The position numbers were made by a program, and so were the translations under genes. This document shows, piece by piece, positions 1-9,373 of a stretch of 64,000 bases of DNA. The notes beneath the pieces were generated by a model, which worked only from the letters and a program-made list of their open reading frames with translations, searched no databases and was not told the DNA's origin. Origin of the DNA: Varibaculum vaginae (GTDB taxonomy: Bacteria; Actinomycetota; Actinomycetes; Actinomycetales; Actinomycetaceae); the NCBI RefSeq assembly GCF_900604285.1, contig NZ_UWNY01000002.1:221818-285817 (forward strand), given 5' to 3'. Each line of letters begins with the position of its first letter. Position 1 is the first letter of the stretch.

Positions 1-338
1 ATGGGTCGGTTGTCCGGGAGTTTGAGACTGCTGGTAAGTTGGTTGATTTTGAGCTCGTAGATGGTAAGTACTCTTTCAGTGAGGTTTCTGCTCCTGATGG
101 GTATGTGAAGGCTGCTGATATTGCTTTTGAGGTTAAAGATGGCAAGGTGTTGGTAGCTGGGGCTGAGGTTAAGAACAACACTGTGGTGATGGTCGATCAG
201 CTGAAGAAGGCGCCTGCGACCCTGGGCGACCGTTTGGTTAGAACCGGAGCAGGAAGTAACATATTGCTATATGCCGTGCTTATGGTATTTTCCGGGGCAC
301 TATTTATTGCAATCAGACATAAAAGAAACAAGAATTAA
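1..338 (+). CDS. C-terminal end of a sortase-type surface/pilin-like protein (5' partial)
   Basis: The reading frame is open from base 3, so the window cuts into the gene and only about 111 C-terminal residues are visible. They hold part of a prealbumin-like (SpaA/Cna-B type) domain with the E-box-like stretch FSEVSAPDGY, then a linker and a cell-wall sorting tail: motif LVRTG, a hydrophobic segment of about 20 residues and the basic end RHKRNKN. In SpaA-type pilins the E-box glutamate takes part in an intramolecular isopeptide bond; that role here is inferred. The sorting motif lacks the usual proline (LVRTG instead of LPxTG). Fimbrial subunit or adhesin cannot be told apart from this fragment. 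A strong terminator follows. Confidence 0.75.
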   Translation, partial: GSVVREFETAGKLVDFELVDGKYSFSEVSAPDGYVKAADIAFEVKDGKVLVAGAEVKNNTVVMVDQLKKAPATLGDRLVRTGAGSNILLYAVLMVFSGALFIAIRHKRNKN

Positions 339-357
339 TAAACAGTAAAAATTATTA

Positions 358-403
358 ATATCGGCCTTTGGAATTAGATAACTCGGATTCCAAAGGCCGA
401 TAT
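358..403 (+). terminator. Intrinsic terminator after the pilin-like gene
   Basis: A perfect 16-bp inverted repeat (arms 358-373 and 388-403, core CGGCCTTTGGAA) surrounds a 14-nt loop. A T-rich stretch follows only weakly, so the call rests on the stem. It lies between the end of the pilin-like gene and the convergent ROK gene and could act in both directions. Confidence 0.7.
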
Positions 404-530
404 TTGCATTAGTGTCGCAACCGTGATTGGTATCGAGTAATCGTATCCGTTTGCAAATCCTAATAAATAGCGGTTCTAAAAAAGTAAAGAAACAAGCTTT
501 CAGTGAAGAACTACCAGTAACTTCAGGAAG

Positions 531-1709
531 CTACTTGATGCTACTAGTAGCTGCCCGGATTAGCCACTTCACAATCGCCGCAACCGCAGCGCCCTGCGCC
601 CAGCGGTCAAAACTACCAGAGCGCCGGTGAACCTTAATTCGGGGATCATCAGGACGCCCGTAAGATTTCAAATGCTTATCAAAATTATCGGCCCATCTTG
701 ATTCTAAGAGACACACGCCCTCTCCATCCAGAACTACGTCCAGAACCAATGCTGCTGAGGCTACCGTTTGCACATAAACAGCTAGATTTTCCGTGAATTC
801 CATGATTGCGCGTCTACATGATTTATCTCCGCGATCTGCAAGGTAAATTAGTTCTTCTGCGGAGGAAGGGGCAGAATCTCTATGGGTTATAGCCCTACCA
901 GCTTGCGCGCGCGACAAAACTGCTGGCAAAGTCAAGGCGCCGTTCGCGCAGCCCACGTGCCCGTATTGACAGACCCCGTGAGCCCCCGCCAAGGGGATAT
1001 GGGACGTGGTTCCCAGTCCGCTGAGAGGAGAACGCACCGCTCTCAAATTATGTACCATACCGTTTCCGATACCCGCCCCGATAGTGGTAACCACAAAATC
1101 TTCACATTTTCGACCGAGTCCAAACCACTGTTCTAACATGGTTAATCCGGTTACATCGTTAACGAACTCTATATCCGGGTGAGAAGATGATTTTATTTTG
1201 TCAGAGAGGCTATGCAAATCGACATCGTGCCATCCTAAGAAGCGATTTTCCTTAATATTCGAAGCGTTAATTTTCCCCCCTAAAGAAATCCCGATTCCCT
1301 CTAACCGGGGGTTTTCACCCTCCCCAATCTGGTTACGAATAACCGTGCAAAGCTGGCGTAAGCATTCGTCAGGATCATGGCTTTTCACTGGCACAGCTTC
1401 GCGTGACAAGATCTGGGCGTTAGTGTCCGTACGTACACAGTGAATCATAGTTCCCGACAGGTTAACTCCAATGAAAGCATGCTGATCTGGGGGGACGGCT
1501 AATAGCTGGGTAGGGCGTCCCATACCGGTTTTAGATACTCCAGAACGCGCTTCGGTAATCATCCCGCTCTTCATTAATGGACGTACTAACCGCGTGAGCG
1601 TGGCAGGAGAGAGCTCTAAGTCTCGGGCGGTGTCGGCACGAGAAAGGGGGCCGTGAGCCAGGATATGAGCCACGGTGGCTAGCGCCGAATCGTCAAAAAG
1701 TCGCGTCAT
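531..1709 (-). CDS. ROK-family transcriptional repressor of the adjacent sugar locus
   Basis: This 392-aa protein has an N-terminal winged helix-turn-helix (residues about 5-70, with the recognition region around LSPATLTRLVRPLMKSG) fused to a ROK sugar-kinase-like domain (GVNLSGT near residue 80, GISLGGKI, VNDVTG, GAGIGNG). Such proteins usually repress sugar genes and release DNA on binding a sugar or sugar phosphate. The family zinc motif CxCGxxGC is present as CQYGHVGC, so one cysteine is a tyrosine. The ATG at 1709 was chosen because AGAGGAAC lies just upstream; the frame is open further 5' without a better site. It is divergent from the alpha-galactosidase/ABC operon, which is its likely target. 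The effector sugar is unknown. Confidence 0.85.
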   Translation of the reverse strand: MTRLFDDSALATVAHILAHGPLSRADTARDLELSPATLTRLVRPLMKSGMITEARSGVSKTGMGRPTQLLAVPPDQHAFIGVNLSGTMIHCVRTDTNAQILSREAVPVKSHDPDECLRQLCTVIRNQIGEGENPRLEGIGISLGGKINASNIKENRFLGWHDVDLHSLSDKIKSSSHPDIEFVNDVTGLTMLEQWFGLGRKCEDFVVTTIGAGIGNGMVHNLRAVRSPLSGLGTTSHIPLAGAHGVCQYGHVGCANGALTLPAVLSRAQAGRAITHRDSAPSSAEELIYLADRGDKSCRRAIMEFTENLAVYVQTVASAALVLDVVLDGEGVCLLESRWADNFDKHLKSYGRPDDPRIKVHRRSGSFDRWAQGAAVAAIVKWLIRAATSSIK

Positions 1710-1717
1710 TGTTCCTC

Positions 1718-1829
1718 TTTCACTATGGGTAGCAACGGCCGTTATCGGAAACCGAAACAAAATATGTAGAAATTGTTCAAAACTCCTTGTTCCCAGTTTA
1801 CATATGCGTTACTATCTTTAATAGTGAAA
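1718..1829. promoter_or_regulatory. Divergent promoter region with a candidate ROK operator pair
   Basis: A plausible promoter for the rightward sugar operon is TTTACA (1797-1802), 16 bp, TAATAG (1819-1824). The 9-mer ATAGTGAAA at 1821-1829 overlaps its -10, and its exact reverse complement TTTCACTAT lies at 1718-1726, just upstream of the ROK start codon. A pair of inverted sites, one per divergent gene, is what an autoregulated local repressor would be expected to use. The assignment is inference. Confidence 0.35.
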
Positions 1830-1877
1830 ATATGTCGGCGCAAGGTGGCGGCGAATAAAAAATCCTGGGAGGGTTCA

Positions 1878-4030
1878 ATGGCGAATTTTTCACGTTTGAT
1901 CCATTTGCGTAACGGGGGCACGTCTCTGTGTTTACGCATTACAGAGCAGGGAGTTCCTCAGGTTATTTATTGGGGAGCCGATCTTGGATATTTAAGCTCG
2001 AAGCAGTGTGAAGAAATATCAAAGTCCCAGTATTCTGCACTAGTATCGGGAACCTCTGATGTTACTCCACTCTTTTCTTTAGTCCCGCAACAAAGTGAAG
2101 GCTGGATTGGAACTCCTGGTCTGATTGGATCTCGACGGTCAGTGGCTCTCTTTTCCGCGTTCGTTCCTGTTGATATCCACACCGATGGTCAAGGAACCAA
2201 CGGGGCTCCCTCGGAAGTGAAGGTAACTCTCCATGACGCGGAAGCCGATATCAATCTCAGTGTTTTGGTAGAAGTCGCCTCCTCTGGAGTGGTTCGCGGG
2301 CAGGCAAAGGTCACCAATACCGGAAGTGATGGCTACGAGGTGCAATCGCTGCTACTAGCCATGCCCACTCCGGCAAGTGAAACCTATGTATTGGATCAAA
2401 CCGGGCATCATTTGCGGGAGCGTGATATTAACACCCATGAATTCACTATCGGCTCTCACCAAAGAGAAACTAGTGTTGCACGCGGGCACACTACTTCCAG
2501 TATTCATGGTACTTGTCAGCCCGGTACCTCCTGGCAGAGCGGACTTGTTCACTATATGCATGTGGCTTGGTCAGGAAATACTCGCACCATCGCAGAAAAA
2601 GATACGCAAGGATACCAGGGGATACTCGCGGGAGAACTGCTCTTGCCTGGCGAGGTAGTGCTCAAACATGGCGAAGAGTATTGCTCTCCCTGGATTATCG
2701 GAACCTGGGGCATGGCCTTGATGATGCGGCAGCACGTATGCATGGCTTTGTTCGCAATCGAGCTGCCCATCCAGTTACTGAACGTCCCGTTACTCTCAAC
2801 GCCTGGGAAGCTGTTTATTTTGACCAATCACTGCCAAGGCTGTTGAAACTGGTCGACCTGGCGGCCGATGCCGGCGTGGAACGCTTTGTGCTTGATGACG
2901 GCTGGTTCTCTGGGCGCCGTGACGACACTTCCAGTTTGGGGGACTGGACAGTATCTGAGGAGGTATGGCCGGAGGGGCTTGCCCCGTTGGCAGATGCAGT
3001 GCACGCCAAGGGAATGCAATTTGGGCTGTGGTTCGAGCCGGAAATGATTAACCCCGACTCTCAAGTGGCGCGGGAGCATCCAGATTGGATGCTTTCTCCC
3101 CGTACGCATCGACCGCAAGAAGCTCGCTATCAGCAGGTAATGGATTTAACTAATCCTAAAGCCTTTGAGCATGTTAAAAGACAAATGCTGGAAGTGTTGG
3201 ATTCCACGCAGATCGAATATATTAAATGGGACTTCAATCGGGATCTCTACGAGGCGGTTTCGCCTATCACTGGTCGTCCGGCATACCATCGGCAAACGTT
3301 AGCTACCTATCGCCTACTGCAAGAAATTAAAAACGTTTACCCGCACCTGGAAATTGAGTCCTGTGCCGGAGGAGGCGGGCGTATTGATCTTGGAATACTG
3401 GAATACACAGTGCGGGTTTGGGGGTCTGACTGTACCGATCCGATTGAAAGAAAACAGATCGAAGCTGGTACTTGTCTACTCCTCCCTCCGGAGTTGGTAG
3501 GCTCCCATGTTGCCTCCCCGATTTCTCATCAGACTGGCCGCAGTTTAAACCTGGCTCTGCGTGCCTCTAATGCCATGTTCTCGCATATGGGAATCGAATG
3601 GGATTTGACTACCGCAAGTGATAAGGAGCTTACGGAACTTGCCGGCTGGGTAAAACTTCACAAGCAGCTACGTTCGATGCTGCATTCCGGGCGAGTTGTA
3701 CATTTAGATCACCCTGACCAGGGGTATTGGATTCATGGGGTAGTAGCTGAGAATCAAGCAAGCGCGGTTTACGCGATTACTCGTTTACGTACTTCTGCCC
3801 AGCGCCCTTCACCAGCGTTATGTTTGCCTGGCCTAGAAGAGTCAACTACCTATCGAGTACGTGAATTGCTCCCCCAAGGTGTTGAATCTGAAATCAGAGA
3901 GGGGCATGGTTCCGTTCCCTGGTGGAAGGAAGGTTTGGAATTACCAGGAAGCGTACTCGAAAATTCGGGAATTCGTTTCCCAGATCTAAATCCGCTGCAA
4001 ACAGTGTTATTAGAAGTATCTGCGCGGTGA
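1878..4030 (+). pseudogene. Alpha-galactosidase, GH36, interrupted by a one-base frameshift
   Basis: The coding sequence starts at the ATG at 1878 (GGGAGG upstream) and would give about 717 aa, normal for GH36 alpha-galactosidases, which release terminal alpha-galactose from raffinose-type sugars. The N-terminal beta-sandwich runs to residue about 278 (SPWIIGTWG) and then leaves the frame. The catalytic barrel continues in the -1 frame (GLDDAAARMHGFV onward) to the stop at 4028-4030. One extra G in the run at 2707-2710 would restore an uninterrupted GTWGHGLDDAA. The catalytic half looks intact: nucleophile region KWDFNRD and acid/base region WGSDCTDP. It is first in an operon with ABC sugar-transport genes. 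Either it is a recent pseudogene or phase variant, or the base is a sequencing error. Confidence 0.85.
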
Positions 4031-4077
4031 CTCAAATTTTTTATCTAAATTTTTAACCGTTAAGAAAGGAGACAAGG

Positions 4078-4995
4078 ATGGAAACATCCTCAGATGTTGT
4101 TTCGATGAAGAAACAGCGTCACGTGGTTAATTCACGTCAAACGCGATATGCGTTAATATTTCTGATTCCTGCCGGGATTGGTTTATTTTTCTTTTACCTA
4201 TTACCCGCTCTGCGTGGATTCTATTTTTCATTCACTGACTACGCGGTGCTAACCCCGGCTAAATGGACAGGGTTGGCAAACTATCAGCGGCTAATTGCTG
4301 ATCCTCTTTTTTGGAATGCTGTAAAAGTAACGGTTTACTATGTGGTGCTGAACATTGGTTTTCAAACCGTCATTGCCATTGCGCTCGCAGTGTTGTTACA
4401 AAGGTTGACAAATTCAACGATCATACGAGGAATGGCGTTGCTGCCCTATTTCATAGCAAACGTAGTGGTGGCGTTAGTTTGGTACTTCATGATGGACTAC
4501 CAAATCGGTATCGTTAACGAAATCTTTAACTGGGTTGGACTTGATCGGGTAGCTTTCTTCGGAGAATCTGCTTGGGCAATTCCCACGGTTGCTTTTGTTA
4601 ACGTGTGGCGTCATATGGGATATACGGCGTTACTGATTTTTGCGGGTCTACAAACTATTAATCGAACAGTGTGGGAGGCGGCCGATATTGATGGAGCCGG
4701 AGAGGGACGTAAATTCTTCTCCATCACTTTACCGCTCTTACGACCGGTGTTAGCAATGGTCATGGTGGTTACGATTACCGGATCATTCCAGATCTTCGAC
4801 ACGGTTGCGATTACCACCAAAGGCGGCCCGATCAATGCTACTCGCGTTATTTATTACTACATTTGGGATTTGGCATTTGGTCAGCTTGACTTTGGGTACG
4901 CCTCAGCCATCGCCATGGTGCTATTTGTCCTGTTATTTGGAATCTCACTCATTCAGCTGCGGCTGATGCGTGCCGGCGAATCAGATGAACTGTGA
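4078..4995 (+). CDS. Sugar ABC transporter permease, MalF/MsmF type
   Basis: This 305-aa inner-membrane protein has about six hydrophobic segments, the first at residues 25-47, and the EAA signature of binding-protein-dependent permeases (WEAADIDGAGEGRKFFSITLP). It forms the channel together with the next gene's product. AAGGAGA precedes the ATG at 4078. The order galactosidase-permease-permease-binding protein resembles msm/raf loci for raffinose or melibiose. No ATPase gene is present here, so a shared MsmK-like ATPase elsewhere must energise it (inference). Confidence 0.9.
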   Translation: METSSDVVSMKKQRHVVNSRQTRYALIFLIPAGIGLFFFYLLPALRGFYFSFTDYAVLTPAKWTGLANYQRLIADPLFWNAVKVTVYYVVLNIGFQTVIAIALAVLLQRLTNSTIIRGMALLPYFIANVVVALVWYFMMDYQIGIVNEIFNWVGLDRVAFFGESAWAIPTVAFVNVWRHMGYTALLIFAGLQTINRTVWEAADIDGAGEGRKFFSITLPLLRPVLAMVMVVTITGSFQIFDTVAITTKGGPINATRVIYYYIWDLAFGQLDFGYASAIAMVLFVLLFGISLIQLRLMRAGESDEL

Positions 4996-5004
4996 GGAAC
5001 AAAA

Positions 5005-5964
5005 ATGACTACAACAACTTTGAAAACTGTTTCCAAAGAAACCGATAAACACGTTCGCATGCGGCAAAGCGGTAAAAATGCTTCCAAGAAACATCGCGGG
5101 CCAGGATTTTATTGTGCCTGGGCTTGTTTGGTTATTCTGCTGATTATTACGGTTTTTCCCTTCCTCTGGATGCTACGCTCCTCTTTAATGACCAACAGTG
5201 AGCTGTTGTCTCATCCCGGAACCATCTGGCCAAAGAATCCTACTTTTGATGCCTATAGGCGGGTATTTGGTATGACCACTCCGGAAGAATCTCTAGCCCA
5301 GGGGGGAGCCGGAGCCTCTATAAACTTCTGGCTGTATTTGCGTAACTCCTGCATAGTGGCTTTCACCGTGATGGTGGGACAAACCCTATTCTCCGCAATG
5401 GCTGCCTATGCGTTTTCGCGGTTAAGGTGGCGAGGACGGGAGGTCGTATTTGCGCTCTTCCTGTCAGCTTTGATGGTTCCCGCAATTTTTACTGCTATCC
5501 CTAACTTTGTCTTGATTAAACAGATGGGACTGCTCAATACTTTTGCTGGCATTGTGCTCCCGACTTTCTTTATGACCCCGTTCTCGATATTCTTCCTACG
5601 GCAATTCTTCCTGGGAATTCCGCGAGAGATTGATGAGGCGGCCATGATTGATGGTGCTGGTCCCTTCAAGGTATTCTTCCGGGTTATCTGCCCCATGGCT
5701 TCTGCCCCGATTATCACCTTAGCGGTGCTTACCTTTATCAATGCCTGGAATGACTATATGTGGCCCTTGCTAGTAGGCCAATCGGATCGGGTAAGAGTAT
5801 TGACGGTTGCCCTGGGGATTTTCCGTTCTCAGAAGCCGCAAGGTTCTCCGGACTGGACAGCACTGATGGCTGCGGCTCTAGTGGCTGCGCTTCCTATTAT
5901 CATTTTGTTCACCATCCTCGGGAAGCGGATTGTGAATTCAGTTGGATTCTCTGGAATTAAGTGA
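5005..5964 (+). CDS. Sugar ABC transporter permease, MalG/MsmG type
   Basis: This 319-aa membrane protein is the partner permease. A basic N-terminus precedes the first membrane segment (about residues 38-58), further segments follow, and the EAA loop reads IDEAAMIDGAGPFKVFFRVI. The ending (NSVGFSGIK) is typical of MalG-type permeases. It starts 9 bp after the MalF-like gene (GAGGAAC upstream of ATG) and ends just before the binding-protein gene, so the three are co-transcribed. Substrate assignment (alpha-galactoside or fructoside) rests on the flanking glycosidases only. Confidence 0.9.
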   Translation: MTTTTLKTVSKETDKHVRMRQSGKNASKKHRGPGFYCAWACLVILLIITVFPFLWMLRSSLMTNSELLSHPGTIWPKNPTFDAYRRVFGMTTPEESLAQGGAGASINFWLYLRNSCIVAFTVMVGQTLFSAMAAYAFSRLRWRGREVVFALFLSALMVPAIFTAIPNFVLIKQMGLLNTFAGIVLPTFFMTPFSIFFLRQFFLGIPREIDEAAMIDGAGPFKVFFRVICPMASAPIITLAVLTFINAWNDYMWPLLVGQSDRVRVLTVALGIFRSQKPQGSPDWTALMAAALVAALPIIILFTILGKRIVNSVGFSGIK

Positions 5965-5972
5965 GGCTAGAC

Positions 5973-7373
5973 ATGAAAAAATCTGTGATTGCGGTATCCG
6001 GGCGAAGGGTAATTATCGCAGCTCTTACCGCCGTTCTGGCTGTTATTTTGGCTGGTGGGTTAACCTCTTGCAGCTCTCAAGTTAGTGGAAAACCGGGGCA
6101 AACTACCCTGCGATATTGGCTTTGGGATTCCGGACAACTCCCGGGATATCGCCAATGCGCGGCGGATTTTGAAAAAGAAAATCCCGATATACATATCCAA
6201 ATTGAACAATTCGGATGGGATGACTACTGGACACAAATTACGGCCTCAATGGTGGCGGAAAATGCTCCCGATGTATTCACTGACCACACTTCTCAGTTTG
6301 GTAAATACTCTGCCTTGGGGCAGATTCTAGATATTGATCCCTTTGTTAAACAGGAAAAGTACGATTTTAGCCACTACGCGGCGGGTCTAGCTGATCAGTG
6401 GAAATCTGCCGATGGGAAACACCGATACGGTCTTCCCAAGGACTGGGATACCGAGGCTATCTTCTACAACGAAGACATGGTTAAACAGGCTGGTTACACC
6501 AAGGAAGATCTATGGAAACTAGAGTGGAATCCCCGAGATGGAGGAAGCTTTGAAAAGTTTTTAGCCCGGCTAACTGTCGACGTGAATGGCGTGCATGGAG
6601 ATGAGCCTGGGTTTGATAAAAAGCATGTGAAGGTTTACGGAACTGGTTATAACGACACCGGTGGGGGACTCGGGCAGATTCAATGGTCACCCTATGCGCT
6701 ATCTAATGGGCAATGGAGATGGACAGAGAAAAATCCTTGGGGGATGCACTTTAACTATGATGATCCTAAATTCCAAGAAAGTATCGGCTGGTGGATCTCT
6801 TTAATTAAGAAGGGGTATATGCCTCCGTTGTCGGTAGCTACTTCGGGAGTGGGGACAGTGGAGTCCTTAGGATCAGGATCGTACGCTACCTTGCTAGAGG
6901 GTTCCTGGAATATTTCCACGATTGATAAGGCTACTGATTTGCCGATTCAAGTGGCGCCTACCCCTATTGGACCCGATGGGCATCGCGCCTCAGTTACCAA
7001 TGGTCTGGCAGATTCAATTTGGGTGGGCACTAAGCATCCGAAAGAATCTTGGCGCTGGGTCAAATACCTGGGGTCAGCAAAATGTCAGGATGTAATCGCT
7101 GAGCAAGGTACGGTATTCCCCGCCATCACTACCTCAACTGAAAAAGCGATTAAAACCTTCGAAGATATGGGATACGATGCTCGTGCATTCTCGGTACACC
7201 TGGAAGATAAAACCACGGTTCCTTCATTGGTGGTTGACCGTTGGGCACAGGTAGATGCCTTGATGAAACCGGCTATGGCTAGTGTGATGTCATTTGAAAG
7301 CGATCCTTCTAGCCTGACGGAAGCTAATAAGCGAGTTAATGCATTGATGAGTGCAAATCGTGGAAAGGATTAG
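5973..7373 (+). CDS. Sugar ABC transporter substrate-binding lipoprotein
   Basis: This 466-aa extracellular binding protein of family 1 begins with a lipoprotein signal ending in the lipobox LTSC (cysteine 33), where diacylglyceryl would be attached. The mature part carries features of carbohydrate-binding proteins such as FEKENPDIHIQIEQF and WWISLIKKGYMPP. The ATG at 5973 is preceded by GTGAGG, which overlaps the stop of the permease gene; an in-frame GTG at 5961 is less likely. It delivers sugar to the two permeases encoded just upstream. The remnant of a beta-fructosidase gene follows 44 bp later. Confidence 0.9.
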   Translation: MKKSVIAVSGRRVIIAALTAVLAVILAGGLTSCSSQVSGKPGQTTLRYWLWDSGQLPGYRQCAADFEKENPDIHIQIEQFGWDDYWTQITASMVAENAPDVFTDHTSQFGKYSALGQILDIDPFVKQEKYDFSHYAAGLADQWKSADGKHRYGLPKDWDTEAIFYNEDMVKQAGYTKEDLWKLEWNPRDGGSFEKFLARLTVDVNGVHGDEPGFDKKHVKVYGTGYNDTGGGLGQIQWSPYALSNGQWRWTEKNPWGMHFNYDDPKFQESIGWWISLIKKGYMPPLSVATSGVGTVESLGSGSYATLLEGSWNISTIDKATDLPIQVAPTPIGPDGHRASVTNGLADSIWVGTKHPKESWRWVKYLGSAKCQDVIAEQGTVFPAITTSTEKAIKTFEDMGYDARAFSVHLEDKTTVPSLVVDRWAQVDALMKPAMASVMSFESDPSSLTEANKRVNALMSANRGKD

Positions 7374-7398
7374 GTGATTTGTAGCTAACCATTTAGAG

Positions 7399-7438
7399 CT
7401 GGGGCGTCTTTATCGCGGTGTCGGTGAGGGCGCCCCAG
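7399..7438 (+). other. Stem-loop at the junction before the GH32 remnant
   Basis: The 8-bp inverted repeat CTGGGGCG / CGCCCCAG (7399-7406 and 7431-7438) encloses 24 nt. No T-run follows, so it is not a clear terminator. It sits at the point where the intact binding-protein gene ends and the truncated GH32 gene begins, and may simply be near the deletion junction. Confidence 0.35.
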
Positions 7439-8074
7439 TCAATGCTCTCTCCCGATAACCGCCGCCTAATGTTTGGATGGATGGGGGGATTTACGCTGCC
7501 GCTAGCTAGCCAGGCAGAGGACGGCTGGAGTGGTCAGCTAGCCACCCCGCGAGAGGTCTCACTGAGTAAAGATCTAGAAATTATTGCTACCCCGATCCCA
7601 GAGTTCGATGAGTTACGTGAAAACACGGTCGATAAGGGCGGATTTACTGTTGAAACCGACAACACTGTGGAACTGGCGTCTGATCTGCCTGTCGGGGAAA
7701 TCGAGTTGACGGTAGATCTGGATAAAACCTCCTCTGAACAGGTTTCTTTACTGGTGCAGCAGACAAGCAAGAACCGCTATACCGAGGTTGCTTATGACTC
7801 GCTATCGAATCGAGTGTTTCTTGATCGGGGTAAGAGTGGATCGAGTGATCGCGGTTATCGATCTGCTCCCTACGTAGGAGGGTCGCAGCTGAAACTACGG
7901 GTAATCATTGATCGCGGATCGATTGAAGTGTTTATTAATGATGGTCGCTACGGGTTATCTTCACTAGCTTTCCCGGCCGAGGGTAGACGAGCGGTCAGTA
8001 TTGCCTCTGTTGGGGGAGTAATCGCGGTCAGCAACCTGAAGATTCATAGCCTCAAATCTATTTGGGGAAACTGA
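7418..8074 (+). pseudogene. 3' half of a GH32 beta-fructosidase/sucrose hydrolase gene
   Basis: The 218 residues match only the C-terminal half of GH32 enzymes. The stretch APQSMLSPDNRRLMFGWMGG corresponds to the last blade of the propeller (family pattern APQ...GRR...GWM), then GWSGQL and PREVSL, followed by the C-terminal beta-sandwich with DRGSIEVFINDGR. The N-terminal catalytic motifs (NDPNG with the nucleophile, RDP and the EC acid/base) are absent, and the frame is closed by stops at 7394 and 7382, so about 250 residues are missing. It cannot be an active hydrolase. A GTG at 7418 could start translation but has no convincing ribosome site. Its place behind the alpha-galactosidase and ABC genes suggests that the locus once split raffinose through sucrose. 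Confidence 0.8.
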
Positions 8075-8111
8075 GTGATTGCTGGCGGTTACTAGTAGGG
8101 TATTCTGCTTG

Positions 8112-9329
8112 CTAGTTCCCCAGCCAAGCCAGGATTGCAGCTAGTGCAGCCTCGGTTCCGGTGGCCAGCGTGGGTTTCATGATGGGTGCGAACTTGGGGT
8201 TGTGGTTGGGGAACTTGGGATCCTCCTCGCGAAATCCTCCTAAACCCCAATAGCAATAGGGGATCCCGAACGCATCCGGGATAGTGCTGAAATCTTCTGA
8301 GGCCGGAACATCGCCGCAATCACCTACGCGCTCAGATCCGAAGTGCGCAATAAACGCGTCAGTTACTGTTTTAGTGGTTTCGGCATCGTTGTTGGTCAGG
8401 GGATAGGAATCGTAGAGCTCAAACTCGGCAGGATCAGGGCTTCCGGTTACTTCACATTCGGCGTTGACTATCCGTTCGATCGCTGCCAACAAATGTTCGC
8501 GCACCTCCAGATCGTAGGCGCGGATATTGACCAGCAAGGTGGCGCGTTCGGGAATAATATTCGACTTAGAACCAGCTTGCAGTGACCCCACGGTCACTAC
8601 CGCCATTTTAAAGGGATCAATTTCGCGAGAAACAATAGTTTGCAGGCGCAGCACAATCGCCGAGGCCAGTACCACCGGATCGACTCCCATATGAGGCATA
8701 GATCCATGCGAGCCTTTACCATGCACCGTAATTTTCAAAGAGGCACCAGTAGAGAGAATGGCGCCCACATGGGTGCCGACTGAACCGGTAGGCATAGGGG
8801 CGGTGAGGACGTGCTGGCCGAAAGCCACATCGGGGTGCGGGATTTTCTTTACGAGGCCTGCATCTACCATAGACTTGGCGCCCTGGGCAGTTTCTTCGCC
8901 GGGTTGAAAAAGGGCAATATGGGTGCCGCTCCAGGCCTGCCGGTTCTCGGAAAGTACCCGCGCTGCCCCCAGACCGGCAGTAATATGCACGTCGTGTCCA
9001 CAGGCGTGCATCGCCGGCACTTCATTCCCGTCCTGATCGCGCCGAGTGGTAGTGGAGGCGTACTCCAACCCGGTTTCTTCCTTTACCGGCAGTCCGTCGA
9101 TGTCGGCGCGGAAAAGCGTGGTTTTACCGGTGCCGTTTTGCAGTACCCCGACTATGCCGCCACCGATTTCCTGAGTTTCGTAACCGAAATCTTGCAGCTG
9201 CTGGTAAATAAAATCACGCGTCTCGCTCTCTGCCATCGACAGTTCGGGATGCTGATGTAGCCACTTGTAGGTTTCCTCTTGCCAGGAATCTAGCTTTTTT
9301 ACGGCCTGCGTAATATTGAAATCACTCAT
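8112..9329 (-). CDS. M20D-family amidohydrolase/aminoacylase-like peptidase
   Basis: This 405-aa cytosolic metallohydrolase belongs to the M20D family (hippurate hydrolase, N-acyl amino acid amidohydrolases). Visible metal and catalytic motifs are HACGHDVH, PGEETAQGAK (catalytic glutamate) and FGQHV, and the dimerisation-domain signature is GKGSHGSMPHMGVDP. Length is normal. Two adjacent ATGs exist (9332 and 9329); the second has the better 6-nt spacing from AGAGGAG. It stands alone and is convergent with the sugar operon. The exact substrate (hippurate, an N-acetyl amino acid or an amino-acid conjugate) cannot be read from sequence. Confidence 0.88.
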   Translation of the reverse strand: MSDFNITQAVKKLDSWQEETYKWLHQHPELSMAESETRDFIYQQLQDFGYETQEIGGGIVGVLQNGTGKTTLFRADIDGLPVKEETGLEYASTTTRRDQDGNEVPAMHACGHDVHITAGLGAARVLSENRQAWSGTHIALFQPGEETAQGAKSMVDAGLVKKIPHPDVAFGQHVLTAPMPTGSVGTHVGAILSTGASLKITVHGKGSHGSMPHMGVDPVVLASAIVLRLQTIVSREIDPFKMAVVTVGSLQAGSKSNIIPERATLLVNIRAYDLEVREHLLAAIERIVNAECEVTGSPDPAEFELYDSYPLTNNDAETTKTVTDAFIAHFGSERVGDCGDVPASEDFSTIPDAFGIPYCYWGLGGFREEDPKFPNHNPKFAPIMKPTLATGTEAALAAILAWLGN

Positions 9330-9373
9330 CATAAACTCCTCTCAATCTGTCTTAACTCTATTTTGCTCCCGCC

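Noticed and set aside
427-630. Small open frame between the terminator and the ROK gene
   Set aside because: It overlaps the 3' end of the ROK gene on the other strand and has no ribosome site.
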